The notes: generated from the sequence alone by a model not told the origin. A stretch of 64,000 nucleotides of DNA from Actinomycetes bacterium (GCA_021793515.1 JAJYSP010000002.1:62001-126000); one strand, 5' to 3'; shown: positions 15,849 through 25,008, numbered from the stretch's first letter. A program made the numbers and translations.

Positions 15849-17831
15849 ATGAATCGATTGGCCCCGTCGACCTCGGCGTACCTGCGTCAACACGCCGATA
15901 ACCCCGTTGACTGGTGGCCGTGGGGTCCCGACGCGCTCGAACGTGCCCGCGAACTTGACCGGCCAATCTTCCTGTCCATCGGGTACGCCGCTTGTCACTG
16001 GTGTCACGTCATGGCCCACGAGTCATTCGAAAACCTCGCCATCGCCGAGTTGCTCAATGAGCACTTCATCGCCATCAAGGTCGATCGCGAGGAACGACCC
16101 GATCTCGACACGATCTACATGACGGCGACCCAACTGGTCACGGGACAGGGAGGTTGGCCCATGTCGGTCTTCCTCACGCCCGATGGACGCCCCTTTCTCG
16201 CTGGGACCTACTACCCACCCGCCGATCGCCCCGGAACCGTCGGGTTCCCGAGACTCCTTCGGGCGGTACACGACGCCTGGACCAATGAACGGGCCCTCGT
16301 GACCGACCAGGCGGATCAACTGGACGCCGCATTGCGTCGCGAGGTCTCTTTCACCGACCACCTCACTGAACCCAGTCAACGACTCGATCTCCCGACTATT
16401 CGTCACCGGCTTCGCGACGAGCTCATGTCACGGATCGACGAGCATGGCGGTTTCGGTCACGCCCCCAAGTTTCCGCGCCCCAGTTACGTGGATGCGCTCA
16501 TGGACGGCGACGAGCGCTCGCGTCAAGCGGCGACGCTCACGCTTCACGAGATGTCCCACGGGGGACTCTATGACCACTTCGGCGGTGGCTTCGCGCGTTA
16601 CAGCGTCGACGATCGGTGGCGTGTGCCGCACTTCGAGAAGATGCTGAGTGACCAGGCGCTGCTCGCTCTGTGCTACTTGCGGGCCAACCGGGTTACCGCC
16701 AACGACGAGTGGCGCGACGTCGCGCTTCAAACTCTGCACTTCGTTCGGCGCGAGCTCGCAACCCCCGACGGCTACGCGTCCTCCCTCGACGCCGACGCCG
16801 CAGGCGTCGAGGGCTCACACATCACTTGGACGCCGACCGAGGTGACCACCGTGCTCGAAGAAGCCGGCCTGGCCCACCTCAGCGATGCGGTCATAGAACG
16901 ATGGCAGATCACCCCCACGGGTGATCTCGACGGACGATCGGTGCCGTCCCTCGCCCCCGGTGAGCCGTTCTTGACGCCTCCGCGCCTCGACGCCGCCCAT
17001 CGCGCCCTTTACGTCGCGCGCCGCCGGCGCCCCCAACCGTCACGCGATGACAAGGTCGTCCTCGAGTGGAACGCCATGGTGGCACGTGCTTTCTTCGCGA
17101 CCCGTGACGCCGATCTCATCGCCGACGGTCGAGCCCTACTCGATTCGCTGCGCGCGACGCACCTGGTTGGTGGGGTTTGGTTCCGCGTCGGACAGTGCGC
17201 GGCACACGCCACGGCGAGTGACCTCGCCTGGCTCGTCGACGCTGAACTCGACGCGTTCGAGGTAGACGGGGACGATTCATGGCTCGAACGTGCCCGTGAT
17301 GACGCGGCCTACCTCCTCGCCCACTTCTGGGACGGACCCACGCCGACCCGCGCCGAACCGGTCTCGGGTATCGGGCTTTATGAGTCAAGTGACCTGGTCA
17401 CTGACGTCCTCGTACGCACCAAGGGGCTCTTCGATGGGGCCACCCCGTCGGGCCACGCCGTAGCGGCGCGGGCTTTGGCGCGGCTCGGCCTCATCGACGA
17501 GCGCGCGGACTTCCTCGGGGCCGCTCAGCGACTCGTCGAGGTGGCCGGCGACCTTTTGACCAAGCACCCGACCAGTGTTCCCGATCTCGTGGACGCCGCC
17601 GGATTCGCCCTCGACGGCGTCGAGGTCGTCATCCCGGGACCCGAGAGCACCCTCAGCGGTCACGTACGATTGATGTCCATGCCACACGCCGTTCTCGTCA
17701 CCGGATCGGGTTCCTCGCCGCTGCTGGTCGGGCGCGAGCCCGGTTGGGCCTACGTCTGTCGGCGCGGCGTGTGTCTCGCACCGGTTCGCTCCGTCGACCA
17801 ACTCGACGATCAACTCCGCGCGATCCACTGA
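15849..17831 (+). CDS. DUF255 thioredoxin-like protein (YyaL/SSP411 family)
   Basis: A 660-residue cytosolic protein with an N-terminal thioredoxin-fold domain carrying the CHWC pair in AACHWCHVMAHESFE (about residues 49-52), then QGGWPMSVFLTPDG. A long alpha/alpha-barrel part resembles N-acylglucosamine epimerases/cellobiose epimerases (GFGHAPKFPRPS, GGLYDHFGGGFARYS, DDKVVLEWNAMVARAF). Length is normal for the family. The biochemical role is not established; a redox-linked sugar-processing role is often suggested. The start is ATG at 15849 in a leaderless arrangement. Its stop overlaps the next gene as TGATG. Confidence 0.9.
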   Translation: MNRLAPSTSAYLRQHADNPVDWWPWGPDALERARELDRPIFLSIGYAACHWCHVMAHESFENLAIAELLNEHFIAIKVDREERPDLDTIYMTATQLVTGQGGWPMSVFLTPDGRPFLAGTYYPPADRPGTVGFPRLLRAVHDAWTNERALVTDQADQLDAALRREVSFTDHLTEPSQRLDLPTIRHRLRDELMSRIDEHGGFGHAPKFPRPSYVDALMDGDERSRQAATLTLHEMSHGGLYDHFGGGFARYSVDDRWRVPHFEKMLSDQALLALCYLRANRVTANDEWRDVALQTLHFVRRELATPDGYASSLDADAAGVEGSHITWTPTEVTTVLEEAGLAHLSDAVIERWQITPTGDLDGRSVPSLAPGEPFLTPPRLDAAHRALYVARRRRPQPSRDDKVVLEWNAMVARAFFATRDADLIADGRALLDSLRATHLVGGVWFRVGQCAAHATASDLAWLVDAELDAFEVDGDDSWLERARDDAAYLLAHFWDGPTPTRAEPVSGIGLYESSDLVTDVLVRTKGLFDGATPSGHAVAARALARLGLIDERADFLGAAQRLVEVAGDLLTKHPTSVPDLVDAAGFALDGVEVVIPGPESTLSGHVRLMSMPHAVLVTGSGSSPLLVGREPGWAYVCRRGVCLAPVRSVDQLDDQLRAIH

Positions 17832-18550
17832 TGGCGCTCCTCTCCCGCGACCCGGCCGTTCGAGCGATCAAGCAGCTCGTCGAGCGCATGGTGCATCACC
17901 CGACCGTCGACCTCTCACCGAACTCCACCATGTTCGGTCTCGTCTTGGGCTCGACCAACGAGACCACTACCGTGATGGACCTCGCGTCCCACACCATCGT
18001 GCGCTGGCGTATCCCCTGGCCGAGGGGTGTGGAGACCGACTTGGTCACGTTCGACGTTGTTGAGGGGCAGTTGGCCGGCGACATCGAGCGCACCGACCTC
18101 GCCCAGCCCGAGGCGGTCACCATCGCCGACCTGCCTCGACGCCTCGGGTCGTATCGGGGCCGGCACATCCGTCACTGGCTCGAAGAGTTAGCGACGCCCG
18201 CCGACGGCCCGTTATTCGGCTTCCGTGGTCCGAGCGCCCCGTACTGGGAGTTCCGCGGCGAGCGACCGAGCGTCGCGCTCATCGCCGCCGATCGAGGACC
18301 GCAGCTGCTGCGCCGTCACGACGACGGATCAACGTGGGTGCGCTTCGGGTGGTTCGGCGACGACGTTTGGCTCGTCTGCGAGGACAGCCACGCCATCCGT
18401 ACCATGGAGGCGACCCGCCGCTCGTCACTCGCGGGCAAGGACCTCGCCACCTCACTCGGGTTTCGGCCCACCTACGTGCTGACCACGCTGTCACGCCCCG
18501 TAGACGGCCACTGTTATAAGAGTTGCACGGGACTACTGCCCCGGGGGTAG
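17831..18550 (+). CDS. hypothetical protein, coupled to the DUF255 gene
   Basis: A 239-residue soluble protein I do not recognise. It starts MALLSRDPAVRAIKQLVERM at an ATG overlapping the DUF255 stop by one base. Early on it has TMFGLVLGSTNETTTVMDL and later GPQLLRRHDDGSTWVRFGWFGDDVWLV; these alternating hydrophobic runs suggest a beta-rich fold. It has no signal peptide, no membrane segment and no obvious catalytic motif. Translational coupling suggests a function linked to its DUF255 neighbour. Confidence 0.75.
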   Translation: MALLSRDPAVRAIKQLVERMVHHPTVDLSPNSTMFGLVLGSTNETTTVMDLASHTIVRWRIPWPRGVETDLVTFDVVEGQLAGDIERTDLAQPEAVTIADLPRRLGSYRGRHIRHWLEELATPADGPLFGFRGPSAPYWEFRGERPSVALIAADRGPQLLRRHDDGSTWVRFGWFGDDVWLVCEDSHAIRTMEATRRSSLAGKDLATSLGFRPTYVLTTLSRPVDGHCYKSCTGLLPRG

Positions 18551-18569
18551 CGGATCGGTGTTCTGTTCG

Positions 18570-19241
18570 CTAGCGGGGCAGTTTGCCCGACGCGAGCGAT
18601 TCCGCCATCGCCCAGCCGAAGGCGATGAGCCGTTGACCGGCCTCTGGACACAGATTCGTGAAGAACTCGTCGGCACCGTCGGGGATAGCCCCCTTGGCGG
18701 CCACGTAGTCGAGACAACCGACCGGCCCCGAAGGGACCGTCATCACGAAGGTGTGATCGTCGATGGCTTTCTCCGCGCCGAAGCGCTTGGCCAGTCGTCG
18801 ACCCCACGCGCGGTCCTCGCCCGTGGGCTTGTAGCCCTTGCGTGGCACAATGTCCTCGAGGCCCGCGAACGCGCGGAACCCGTCTGGCGAAGTCAGGCGC
18901 GCGCCGAGCAGTACGTCCTCGTCGGGAAAGGCCAGCAGTGCCCGACGGAACTGATCGTGCAGGATCGACCGGAGTGTCTGGTCTGACTTCGCGTTGCGAT
19001 CGACCAAGAGCAGCCCGACCAGCAACGATGGCGTGCCACCGATCCGCTCCAACGTGCTGAACGAGTACCCCCGCAGTTTGGAGCCCTCGCGGGCGTGAGT
19101 TACCAGTACCCACTCCTCACGCTGCTTCGACAGGAAACCGATGTCGAAATTTGGTTCACGGTCGACGCAGAGATCGGCCATCTCGGCCAATTCGGCGTCA
19201 CTCAGGGCCGTCGTGTCCTTCGTAGTCACAATCATCGCCAT
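18570..19241 (-). CDS. hypothetical protein, possible acyltransferase-like fold
   Basis: A 223-residue soluble protein. Its layout (N-terminal helix, a strand in EEWVLVTHAREGSKLRGYSF, then LLVGLLLVDRNAKSD followed by a helix) is loosely like GNAT acetyltransferases, but the acetyl-CoA loop is not clear, so I leave it unassigned. The start is ATG 19241 or the ATG six bases on. TAGAAT lies eight bases upstream with no ribosome binding site, so it may be leaderless. It is convergent with the preceding hypothetical gene. Confidence 0.7.
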   Translation of the reverse strand: MAMIVTTKDTTALSDAELAEMADLCVDREPNFDIGFLSKQREEWVLVTHAREGSKLRGYSFSTLERIGGTPSLLVGLLLVDRNAKSDQTLRSILHDQFRRALLAFPDEDVLLGARLTSPDGFRAFAGLEDIVPRKGYKPTGEDRAWGRRLAKRFGAEKAIDDHTFVMTVPSGPVGCLDYVAAKGAIPDGADEFFTNLCPEAGQRLIAFGWAMAESLASGKLPR

Positions 19242-19282
19242 AACTATCTATTCTACGGGACTTTCGTCACCGGCCAATACGC

Positions 19283-22200
19283 CTAGGCCTTTATGACGTT
19301 CCGGCCGAATTCGGAGCGCAAATCACCGACGACGCCGGCGATATTCACGTTGAACTCGGGTCCGAGCTTAAAGGCTTTACCCGACTCGCCCGTTTCGACG
19401 ATCACGGGCGATTTACCGGGGTAGCGCGTAAGGATTTCTCGGAGCGCGGCGATGGACCGCGAGGTGAGGTCCTCACTACGAAGGGCCAGGCGCAGCTCAC
19501 CGTCGTCTCGGCCCCGCGGCAGCGCGGTGAGGTCAAGGACGTTGAAACGGATCTCCTCGTCGCGCACGTCGATGCGACCCTTGACCAGCACAATGTTGTC
19601 CTTGGCGAGAAAACCACTGCACTCCTCGAATTTGCGCGCCGACAAGATGATCTCGAGCGCACCGCCGAGGTCTTCGAGCACGACCCGGGCATACTGGTGC
19701 CCCGACTTGGTCGTTCGGATTTGCACTTCGGCCAGGATTCCGCCAATGGTCACCGGCCGGTTGAGGCGAGCCAATTCCTCGGCGCGCTCGCGGATGACCA
19801 CGATCGAGCCGTCGGTCTTGGCTGCGAGGACGTCGGCTACGGCGTAGAGCGGGTGGTCTGAAATGTAGGTCCCGAGCATCTCACGTTCGAAGTCCAGCTT
19901 CACGGCCTGGTCGAACTCCACCGGACTGATGGGTGGCTCGGTGCCTTCCCAATCCCCCCCACCAGCCGAGTCACCGAGTGAGGCGAACAGCGTCGAGATG
20001 CCGAGCGACAGGTCCTTGCGGCGGCTCAAGGTCACCTCGATCAGCTCGTCGGCGGCGAGGAGCAGTCCCATCCGTGACACCCCCAGCGAGTCGAACGTGC
20101 CCGCCTTGATCAGTGACTCCATTGTCCGCCGGTTGAGAACCGCGGGGTCGACGCGGCGCACGAAGTCATACACCGAGACGAAGGGTCCGCCGGACTCACG
20201 CTCGCCGACGATCTTCTCGACGAGGGCCTCGCCGACGTTGCGCACCGCCGCCATGCCGAACAGGATCGTCATAGGGGCGCGCTGGCTCGGGGCGTAGTCG
20301 GCGAGGGACTCGTTCACGTCGGGCACGCCCACCGTGATGCCCATCTGACGGGCCTCGTTGAGGTAGATCGCCGCTTTGTCCTTGTCGTCACGGAACGACG
20401 TCAACAGCGCGGCCATGTATTCCACCGGGTAGTTGGCCTTTAACCAGGCGTTCTGGTAGGCGATCAGCGCGTAACCGTAAGCGTGACTCTTATTGAAGGC
20501 GTAGTCGGCGAAGGGCTCGATCTTATTGAAGATGGCCTCACCGAGGTCGCGGCCGTAGCCCATCCGTTCAGCACCGTCGACGAACTTCGCTCGTTGGGCC
20601 TGAATCATCTCGCGGATCTTCTTCGAACAGGCCTTGCGTAGGTCGTCCGCCTCGGTCATGGAGAAGCCGGCGATTCGCGTGGCCACGCGCATGATGTCCT
20701 CTTGATAGATCATCAGCCCGTAGGTCTCGCGCAGAATCTCCTCGAGGTCCGGGTGATCGTAGCGAACCTCCTGACGGTGGTTCTTGCGGTCGGCGTAGTC
20801 GTTGTGGACGTTCTCGCTCAGCGGACCCGGACGATAGAGCGCCACGAGCGCCGCGATGTCATCGAAACTCGTCGGGGCGAGACGACGCATGAGTTGGCGC
20901 ATCTTGTCGCCCTCGAGCTGGAAGATCCCGATCGAGTCGCCGTGGCGCAGCATCTCAAAGACCTTGGGGTCGTCGAGCGCCACGTGGTCGATGTCCACGT
21001 CCTCGCCGGTGCGACGCTTCACGTGTTCAAGGGCGCGCTCGATGATCGCGAGGTTTCGCAGCCCGAGGAAGTCCATCTTCAACAGGCCCAGTTTCTCGAT
21101 GGCGGTGGCCTCGTACTGCGTGACGATCGGTGCGTCCTCCAGCGAGCCATTGGGGCTCGATTTACGCTGGATCGGCACGTAGTCGAGTACCGGGTCCTTC
21201 GTGATCACCACCGCGGCGGCGTGGATGCCGTCCTGGCGGCGCTTGTCGACGAAGCCCTTAGCGACGTCCACGACGTGCTGGACCTCGCTGTCGGTCTCGT
21301 AGAGGGCCCGCAGATCGGCCGCCTCCGCGTAGCGGCCCTCGTAGCCCGGCGTCGGAGTGAAGCACGCCTCGAGGGGCAGGTCCTGGCCCATCACGAGCGG
21401 CGGCATCGCCTTGGCGATCTTGTCCCCGAGCTGTGGTGGATAGCCGAGCACACGGGCCGCGTCACGCACGGCCGCCCGCGCCTTGATGGTCGAGAAGGTG
21501 ATGATCTGGGCCACGTGATCCGGGCCGTACCGTTCGGCCGCGTAGCGGATCATGTCGCCGCGGTAGCGCTCGTCGAAGTCCATGTCGATGTCGGGCATCT
21601 GTCGGCGGCCCGGGTTGAGGAAGCGTTCGAAGATGAGTCCATAGCGGATGGGATCGAGGTCCACGATCCTTAGGCAGTACGCCACACAACAGCCAGCCGC
21701 CGATCCCCGTCCGGGGCCAACCCGGATTCCCTGCTCGCGCGCGTGACGAATCAGATCCCAGACCACGAGGAAGTAGTCCGAGAATCCCATGTCCGCGATG
21801 ACACCCAACTCGTAGTCAATCCGGTGGCGTACCTCATCGTTGAGCTCGCCGTAGCGCTCCACCGCGCCACGCATCGTCAGCTCGCGCAAAAACCGGTTCG
21901 CCTCGTCCTTGTGGGTCCCCCCGCTGAACTCCGTCGGTATCGGGTACTGGGGCAGCGCGTCGTTGTCGAACTCGATCGTGACGTTGGCGCGCTCGGCGAT
22001 CAACAGCGTGTTGTCGCAGGCTTGGGGATGGTCGCGGAACAGGTAGCGCATCTCTGCGGCCGATTTCAGGTAGTGCTGGTCACTTGAGAAACGGAACCGG
22101 TTGGGGTCGGCGACCAACGATCCGGTGCCGATACACAGCAGCGCGTCGTGCATCTCGGCGTCGCCGTGGCGCACGTAGTGCAGGTCGTTGGTTGCGAGGA

Positions 22201-22843
22201 GCGGCGCGCCGATCTCGGTGGCGATGGACAGAAGCAGCGGATTAGTCCGAGCCTGTTCAGGCATCCCGTGGTCCTGGAGCTCGATGAAGAAGTTCTCACG
22301 ACCAAAGATCGTCTGGAGGCGTCCGGCCAGCTCCTTGGCCCTCGCGTAGTCGTCCTGGAGCAACGCTTGGAGCACGACGCCTCCGAGGCAACCCGACGTC
22401 GCGACGAGCCCACCGGCGTAGCGCTCCAAGAGGTCCCAGTCAAGCCGCGGCTTATAGTAGTACCCCTCGAGGAAGGCCAGTGACGACAGCGCGCGAAGGT
22501 TCCGATAGCCATCGTTGGACACCGCGAGCAAAGTGAGGTGGTGGTACAGCTTCTGTCCACCTTCGGTGTCGCCGCCGGTGTCATCGATCTTGCCGCGCCG
22601 CGGTGGACGGTCGAAACGCGAGTTCGCGGCCATGTAGGCCTCGAGCCCGATCACCGGTGTCACCCCATATTTACGGGCAGTTTGGTAGAAGTCGATGACG
22701 CCGTAGAGGTTGCCGTGGTCAGTGATCCCGATGGCCCGTTGGCCGTCCTCGAGCGCCGCCTGAATGAGGTCGTCGACGCGCGCCGCACCATCGAGCATCG
22801 AGTACTCGGTGTGGTTGTGCAGGTGGACGAAACCGTCAGCCAT
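19283..22843 (-). CDS. dnaE: DNA polymerase III alpha subunit
   Basis: A 1186-residue replicative polymerase (DnaE1 type). The N-terminal PHP domain starts HLHNHTEYSMLDGA. The polymerase active site has PDIDMDFDERYRGDMIRYA (from about residue 415), followed by QIITFSTIKARAAVRD. The helix-hairpin-helix and beta-binding parts follow. A C-terminal OB domain is seen in TIGGILAEVQIRTTKSGHQY. Length is normal. The start is ATG at 22843. It follows bpa by 53 bp in the same direction. Confidence 0.97.
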   Translation of the reverse strand: MADGFVHLHNHTEYSMLDGAARVDDLIQAALEDGQRAIGITDHGNLYGVIDFYQTARKYGVTPVIGLEAYMAANSRFDRPPRRGKIDDTGGDTEGGQKLYHHLTLLAVSNDGYRNLRALSSLAFLEGYYYKPRLDWDLLERYAGGLVATSGCLGGVVLQALLQDDYARAKELAGRLQTIFGRENFFIELQDHGMPEQARTNPLLLSIATEIGAPLLATNDLHYVRHGDAEMHDALLCIGTGSLVADPNRFRFSSDQHYLKSAAEMRYLFRDHPQACDNTLLIAERANVTIEFDNDALPQYPIPTEFSGGTHKDEANRFLRELTMRGAVERYGELNDEVRHRIDYELGVIADMGFSDYFLVVWDLIRHAREQGIRVGPGRGSAAGCCVAYCLRIVDLDPIRYGLIFERFLNPGRRQMPDIDMDFDERYRGDMIRYAAERYGPDHVAQIITFSTIKARAAVRDAARVLGYPPQLGDKIAKAMPPLVMGQDLPLEACFTPTPGYEGRYAEAADLRALYETDSEVQHVVDVAKGFVDKRRQDGIHAAAVVITKDPVLDYVPIQRKSSPNGSLEDAPIVTQYEATAIEKLGLLKMDFLGLRNLAIIERALEHVKRRTGEDVDIDHVALDDPKVFEMLRHGDSIGIFQLEGDKMRQLMRRLAPTSFDDIAALVALYRPGPLSENVHNDYADRKNHRQEVRYDHPDLEEILRETYGLMIYQEDIMRVATRIAGFSMTEADDLRKACSKKIREMIQAQRAKFVDGAERMGYGRDLGEAIFNKIEPFADYAFNKSHAYGYALIAYQNAWLKANYPVEYMAALLTSFRDDKDKAAIYLNEARQMGITVGVPDVNESLADYAPSQRAPMTILFGMAAVRNVGEALVEKIVGERESGGPFVSVYDFVRRVDPAVLNRRTMESLIKAGTFDSLGVSRMGLLLAADELIEVTLSRRKDLSLGISTLFASLGDSAGGGDWEGTEPPISPVEFDQAVKLDFEREMLGTYISDHPLYAVADVLAAKTDGSIVVIRERAEELARLNRPVTIGGILAEVQIRTTKSGHQYARVVLEDLGGALEIILSARKFEECSGFLAKDNIVLVKGRIDVRDEEIRFNVLDLTALPRGRDDGELRLALRSEDLTSRSIAALREILTRYPGKSPVIVETGESGKAFKLGPEFNVNIAGVVGDLRSEFGRNVIKA

Positions 22844-22896
22844 GACTGCTCAGCGTCCTTTCCGGCCCTTCTCGCCTCCTCGTGGTCGACACCCGA

Positions 22897-23379
22897 TCAG
22901 AGGTAGGTGCCGGCGCGCGGTTCGGGCGAGCCGGGATTGAGTGAACGCTCGCGCATCTTCTCCAACTGCGCCGCGGCTGCGGCCTGTTGGGCAAAGAGCG
23001 AGGCCTGGATACCGTGGAAGAGACCCTCGAGCCATCCGACCAACTGCGCCTGGGCGATCCGCAACTCGGACTCGGTGGGCACGTCCGCGGTAAAGGGTAA
23101 CGCCATGCGCGCCAGTTCGTCGCCGAGGTCCGAGGACAGTGCGCCGGAGAGCTCGTGGATCGAGAGTTCGTAGATCTCGCGAAGTCGGGTCCGACCGGGC
23201 TCATCGAGGGGGGCGCTACGCGCCTCGTCCAACAGGGTTTTCACCATCGCGCCGATGCGCATCACCTTGGCTGGCTGGCTGATGAAATCAGTCGCCTCCT
23301 CCGATTCCTCCTCGGCCTGGCCGGGCGGCAGCACCGAGTCCGGATCGACGGTCACGTTCTCTTTTTGCTCGTCTTCCAC
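22897..23379 (-). CDS. bpa: bacterial proteasome activator Bpa/PafE
   Basis: A 160-residue ATP-independent activator that opens the 20S proteasome gate. It matches the mycobacterial family over FISQPAKVMRIGAMVKTLLD, EARSAPLDEPGRTRLREIYE and ELRIAQAQLVGWLEGLFHGI. It forms helical bundles that assemble into a ring. The extreme C-terminus is GTYL where mycobacteria have GQYL, the tail that docks into the proteasome alpha ring. The N-terminal ~45 residues are acidic and variable. GTG at 23379 is chosen as start because conserved sequence begins soon after; upstream residues of the open frame are not family-like. The gene implies that the organism has a proteasome elsewhere. Confidence 0.9.
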   Translation of the reverse strand: MEDEQKENVTVDPDSVLPPGQAEEESEEATDFISQPAKVMRIGAMVKTLLDEARSAPLDEPGRTRLREIYELSIHELSGALSSDLGDELARMALPFTADVPTESELRIAQAQLVGWLEGLFHGIQASLFAQQAAAAAQLEKMRERSLNPGSPEPRAGTYL

Positions 23380-23452
23380 CCCTGTAGTCTGCCAGAGTGT
23401 GGCCCGGGGTGACCACAACGCCGCGAGGGACGCGCCTCACTACACTGAGGGC

Positions 23453-23902
23453 GTGAGGGTATCGACGCGAGGTGACTACGCGAGCCGAGCGCTTCTCAGC
23501 CTTGCGCTCCACGATGATCCGTCTCGCCCGACCTCGGTGCGAGACCTCGCCCAGCGCACCGGACTCCCCCAGCCGTACCTCGAGCAAATTCTTCTGGCGT
23601 TGAAGGGGGTCGGGCTCGTACGGTCAAAACGCGGTGTCGGTGGTGGTTACGTTCTGGCGCGATCGGCCGAGTCGATCACGCTAGCCGAGGTAGTCGCCGC
23701 GGTGGACGGGCCGATTGTCGCGGGCGACTTCGGCCAACCCCACCAAGACGGCGCCTGTGACCACGAGGGCCAGTGCGTCCTGCTCGGGGTATGGGCCGAC
23801 GTCGGTAGTCACATGCGCGAACACCTCGCTAGTTATACCTTGGCCGACATGGTGCTCCAGGCACGAGGCGTCCAGCCTGCCCGACGTACCCATTCGGCCT
23901 AG
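23453..23902 (+). CDS. Rrf2-family transcriptional regulator
   Basis: A 149-residue winged-helix regulator starting MRVSTRGDYASRALLSLALH at GTG 23453. The recognition region is TSVRDLAQRTGLPQPYLEQI, with the wing in RSKRGVGGGYVLARSAESITLAEVVAAVDG. Two cysteines, in DGACDHEGQCVLLG, could help ligate an iron-sulfur cluster, as in IscR/NsrR/RsrR types. The usual third cysteine is not seen, so cluster binding is unsure. It is divergent from bpa with only 73 bp between starts. No iron-sulfur assembly genes are adjacent. Confidence 0.9.
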   Translation: MRVSTRGDYASRALLSLALHDDPSRPTSVRDLAQRTGLPQPYLEQILLALKGVGLVRSKRGVGGGYVLARSAESITLAEVVAAVDGPIVAGDFGQPHQDGACDHEGQCVLLGVWADVGSHMREHLASYTLADMVLQARGVQPARRTHSA

Positions 23903-24064
23903 GCGCTGACCCGTCCCAGCCCAGCGCCCGTCGCCGGGGGCCTTCACGTGAATCGGCGGCGCACACAGTCGTGATCGATCGATGCGACCAGAGCGAAACC
24001 CTTGGAAACTTACGATTTTCTCACCCTGTCCTGATCCAGGATTGCAGGTCCGGGAATAACTTTC

Positions 24065-24092
24065 CCCGTAACGGGTTTACCGCTGTGGTAAA
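24065..24092. promoter_or_regulatory. paired inverted repeats in the sigma-factor promoter region
   Basis: CCCG-TAA-CGGG (24065-24075) is followed immediately by TTTACC-GCTGT-GGTAAA (24076-24092). Both arms are perfect. They end 67 bp before the sigma-factor ATG, in its leader or promoter. They may be operators, possibly for the neighbouring Rrf2 protein, or leader hairpins. Confidence 0.45.
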
Positions 24093-24159
24093 TTAGTTAT
24101 GCGTTGGTAGGAGAAATATCCCACCCGCATACGTGTTGGGAATGCGACGAGGAGCTGCG

Positions 24160-25008
24160 ATGAACACGAACCGGCGATCAAGTGTGAACACGAACGACAT
24201 GCTCGGGCTCCTGATGCGAGACCTAGACCGTTACCCCATGCCCAACTACGACGAGCAGGTCGAGTTGGCCAAACGAGTCACCGCGGGCGACGAAGAGGCG
24301 AAAAAGCAGATGGTGGCGGCGAACTTGCGCCTCGTCCTGCACTGGGCCCGCCGGTACCAGGACCGCGGCGTGGAGATGATCGACCTGGTCCAGGAGGGTA
24401 CGTTTGGACTCCTGCGCGCCGTCGAGAAGTTCGACTGGGAGCGGGGATTCAAGTTCTCGACGTACGCGACGTGGTGGATCCGCCAGGCCCTACAGCGTGC
24501 AGTCCAGCAGCATGGCCGCACGATTCGAATTCCGCTCGAGGTGGGTGAGCAACTCCAGCGCCTCGAGGCGACATCGGCCGAACTGACCTCCCTGTTCGCG
24601 CGCAAGCCAACCGACGACGAATTGACTGAAGCCACGGGCATGTCTAAGGCGGAGCGTGACAACCTGCGTGGACTCGCCGGCGTGACCGCGAGCCTCGACC
24701 AGCCGGCGTCGTCGGACTCTGCGACGACGTTGGGCGACCTCGTCGCCCCGAGCCAGCACGACTGGGTCGGCGACATCGAGCAGTCCATGGTCGACCAGCA
24801 ACTGCTTGACGCCCTCGACCAGTTGACCGATATCCAGCGCGACGTCCTCTCCTACCGCTTCGGGCTCAACGGCTCATCGCCACTATCACTCCAGGCCACG
24901 GCCAACGTGATGGACATCGGCGTGCGTCGCGTCCGTCGAGCCGAAGAAGAGGCGATGGCGATCCTTCGCAAGGACCAGACCGTCATCGCTGCCCACGAAC
25001 TCGCCTAG
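24160..25008 (+). CDS. RNA polymerase sigma factor, RpoD (sigma-70) family, non-primary type
   Basis: A 282-residue sigma factor with region 1.2, region 2 (EAKKQMVAANLRLVLHWARR, IDLVQEGTFGLLRAVEKFDW, GFKFSTYATWWIRQALQRAV), region 3 and region 4 (DALDQLTDIQRDVLSYRFGL). It lacks the long region 1.1 of primary sigma factors. Region 2.4 looks standard, but region 4.2 reads SLQATANVMDIGVRRVRRAE where the usual sequence is close to GVTRERIRQIE, so -35 recognition may differ. The start is ATG 24160 with AGGAG five bases upstream. Its stop overlaps the convergent rluD stop. Confidence 0.93.
   Translation: MNTNRRSSVNTNDMLGLLMRDLDRYPMPNYDEQVELAKRVTAGDEEAKKQMVAANLRLVLHWARRYQDRGVEMIDLVQEGTFGLLRAVEKFDWERGFKFSTYATWWIRQALQRAVQQHGRTIRIPLEVGEQLQRLEATSAELTSLFARKPTDDELTEATGMSKAERDNLRGLAGVTASLDQPASSDSATTLGDLVAPSQHDWVGDIEQSMVDQQLLDALDQLTDIQRDVLSYRFGLNGSSPLSLQATANVMDIGVRRVRRAEEEAMAILRKDQTVIAAHELA

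Noticed and set aside
20702..21673. 323-codon plus-strand frame inside dnaE
   Set aside because: It lies antisense to conserved polymerase sequence. Long antisense frames are common in high-GC genes.
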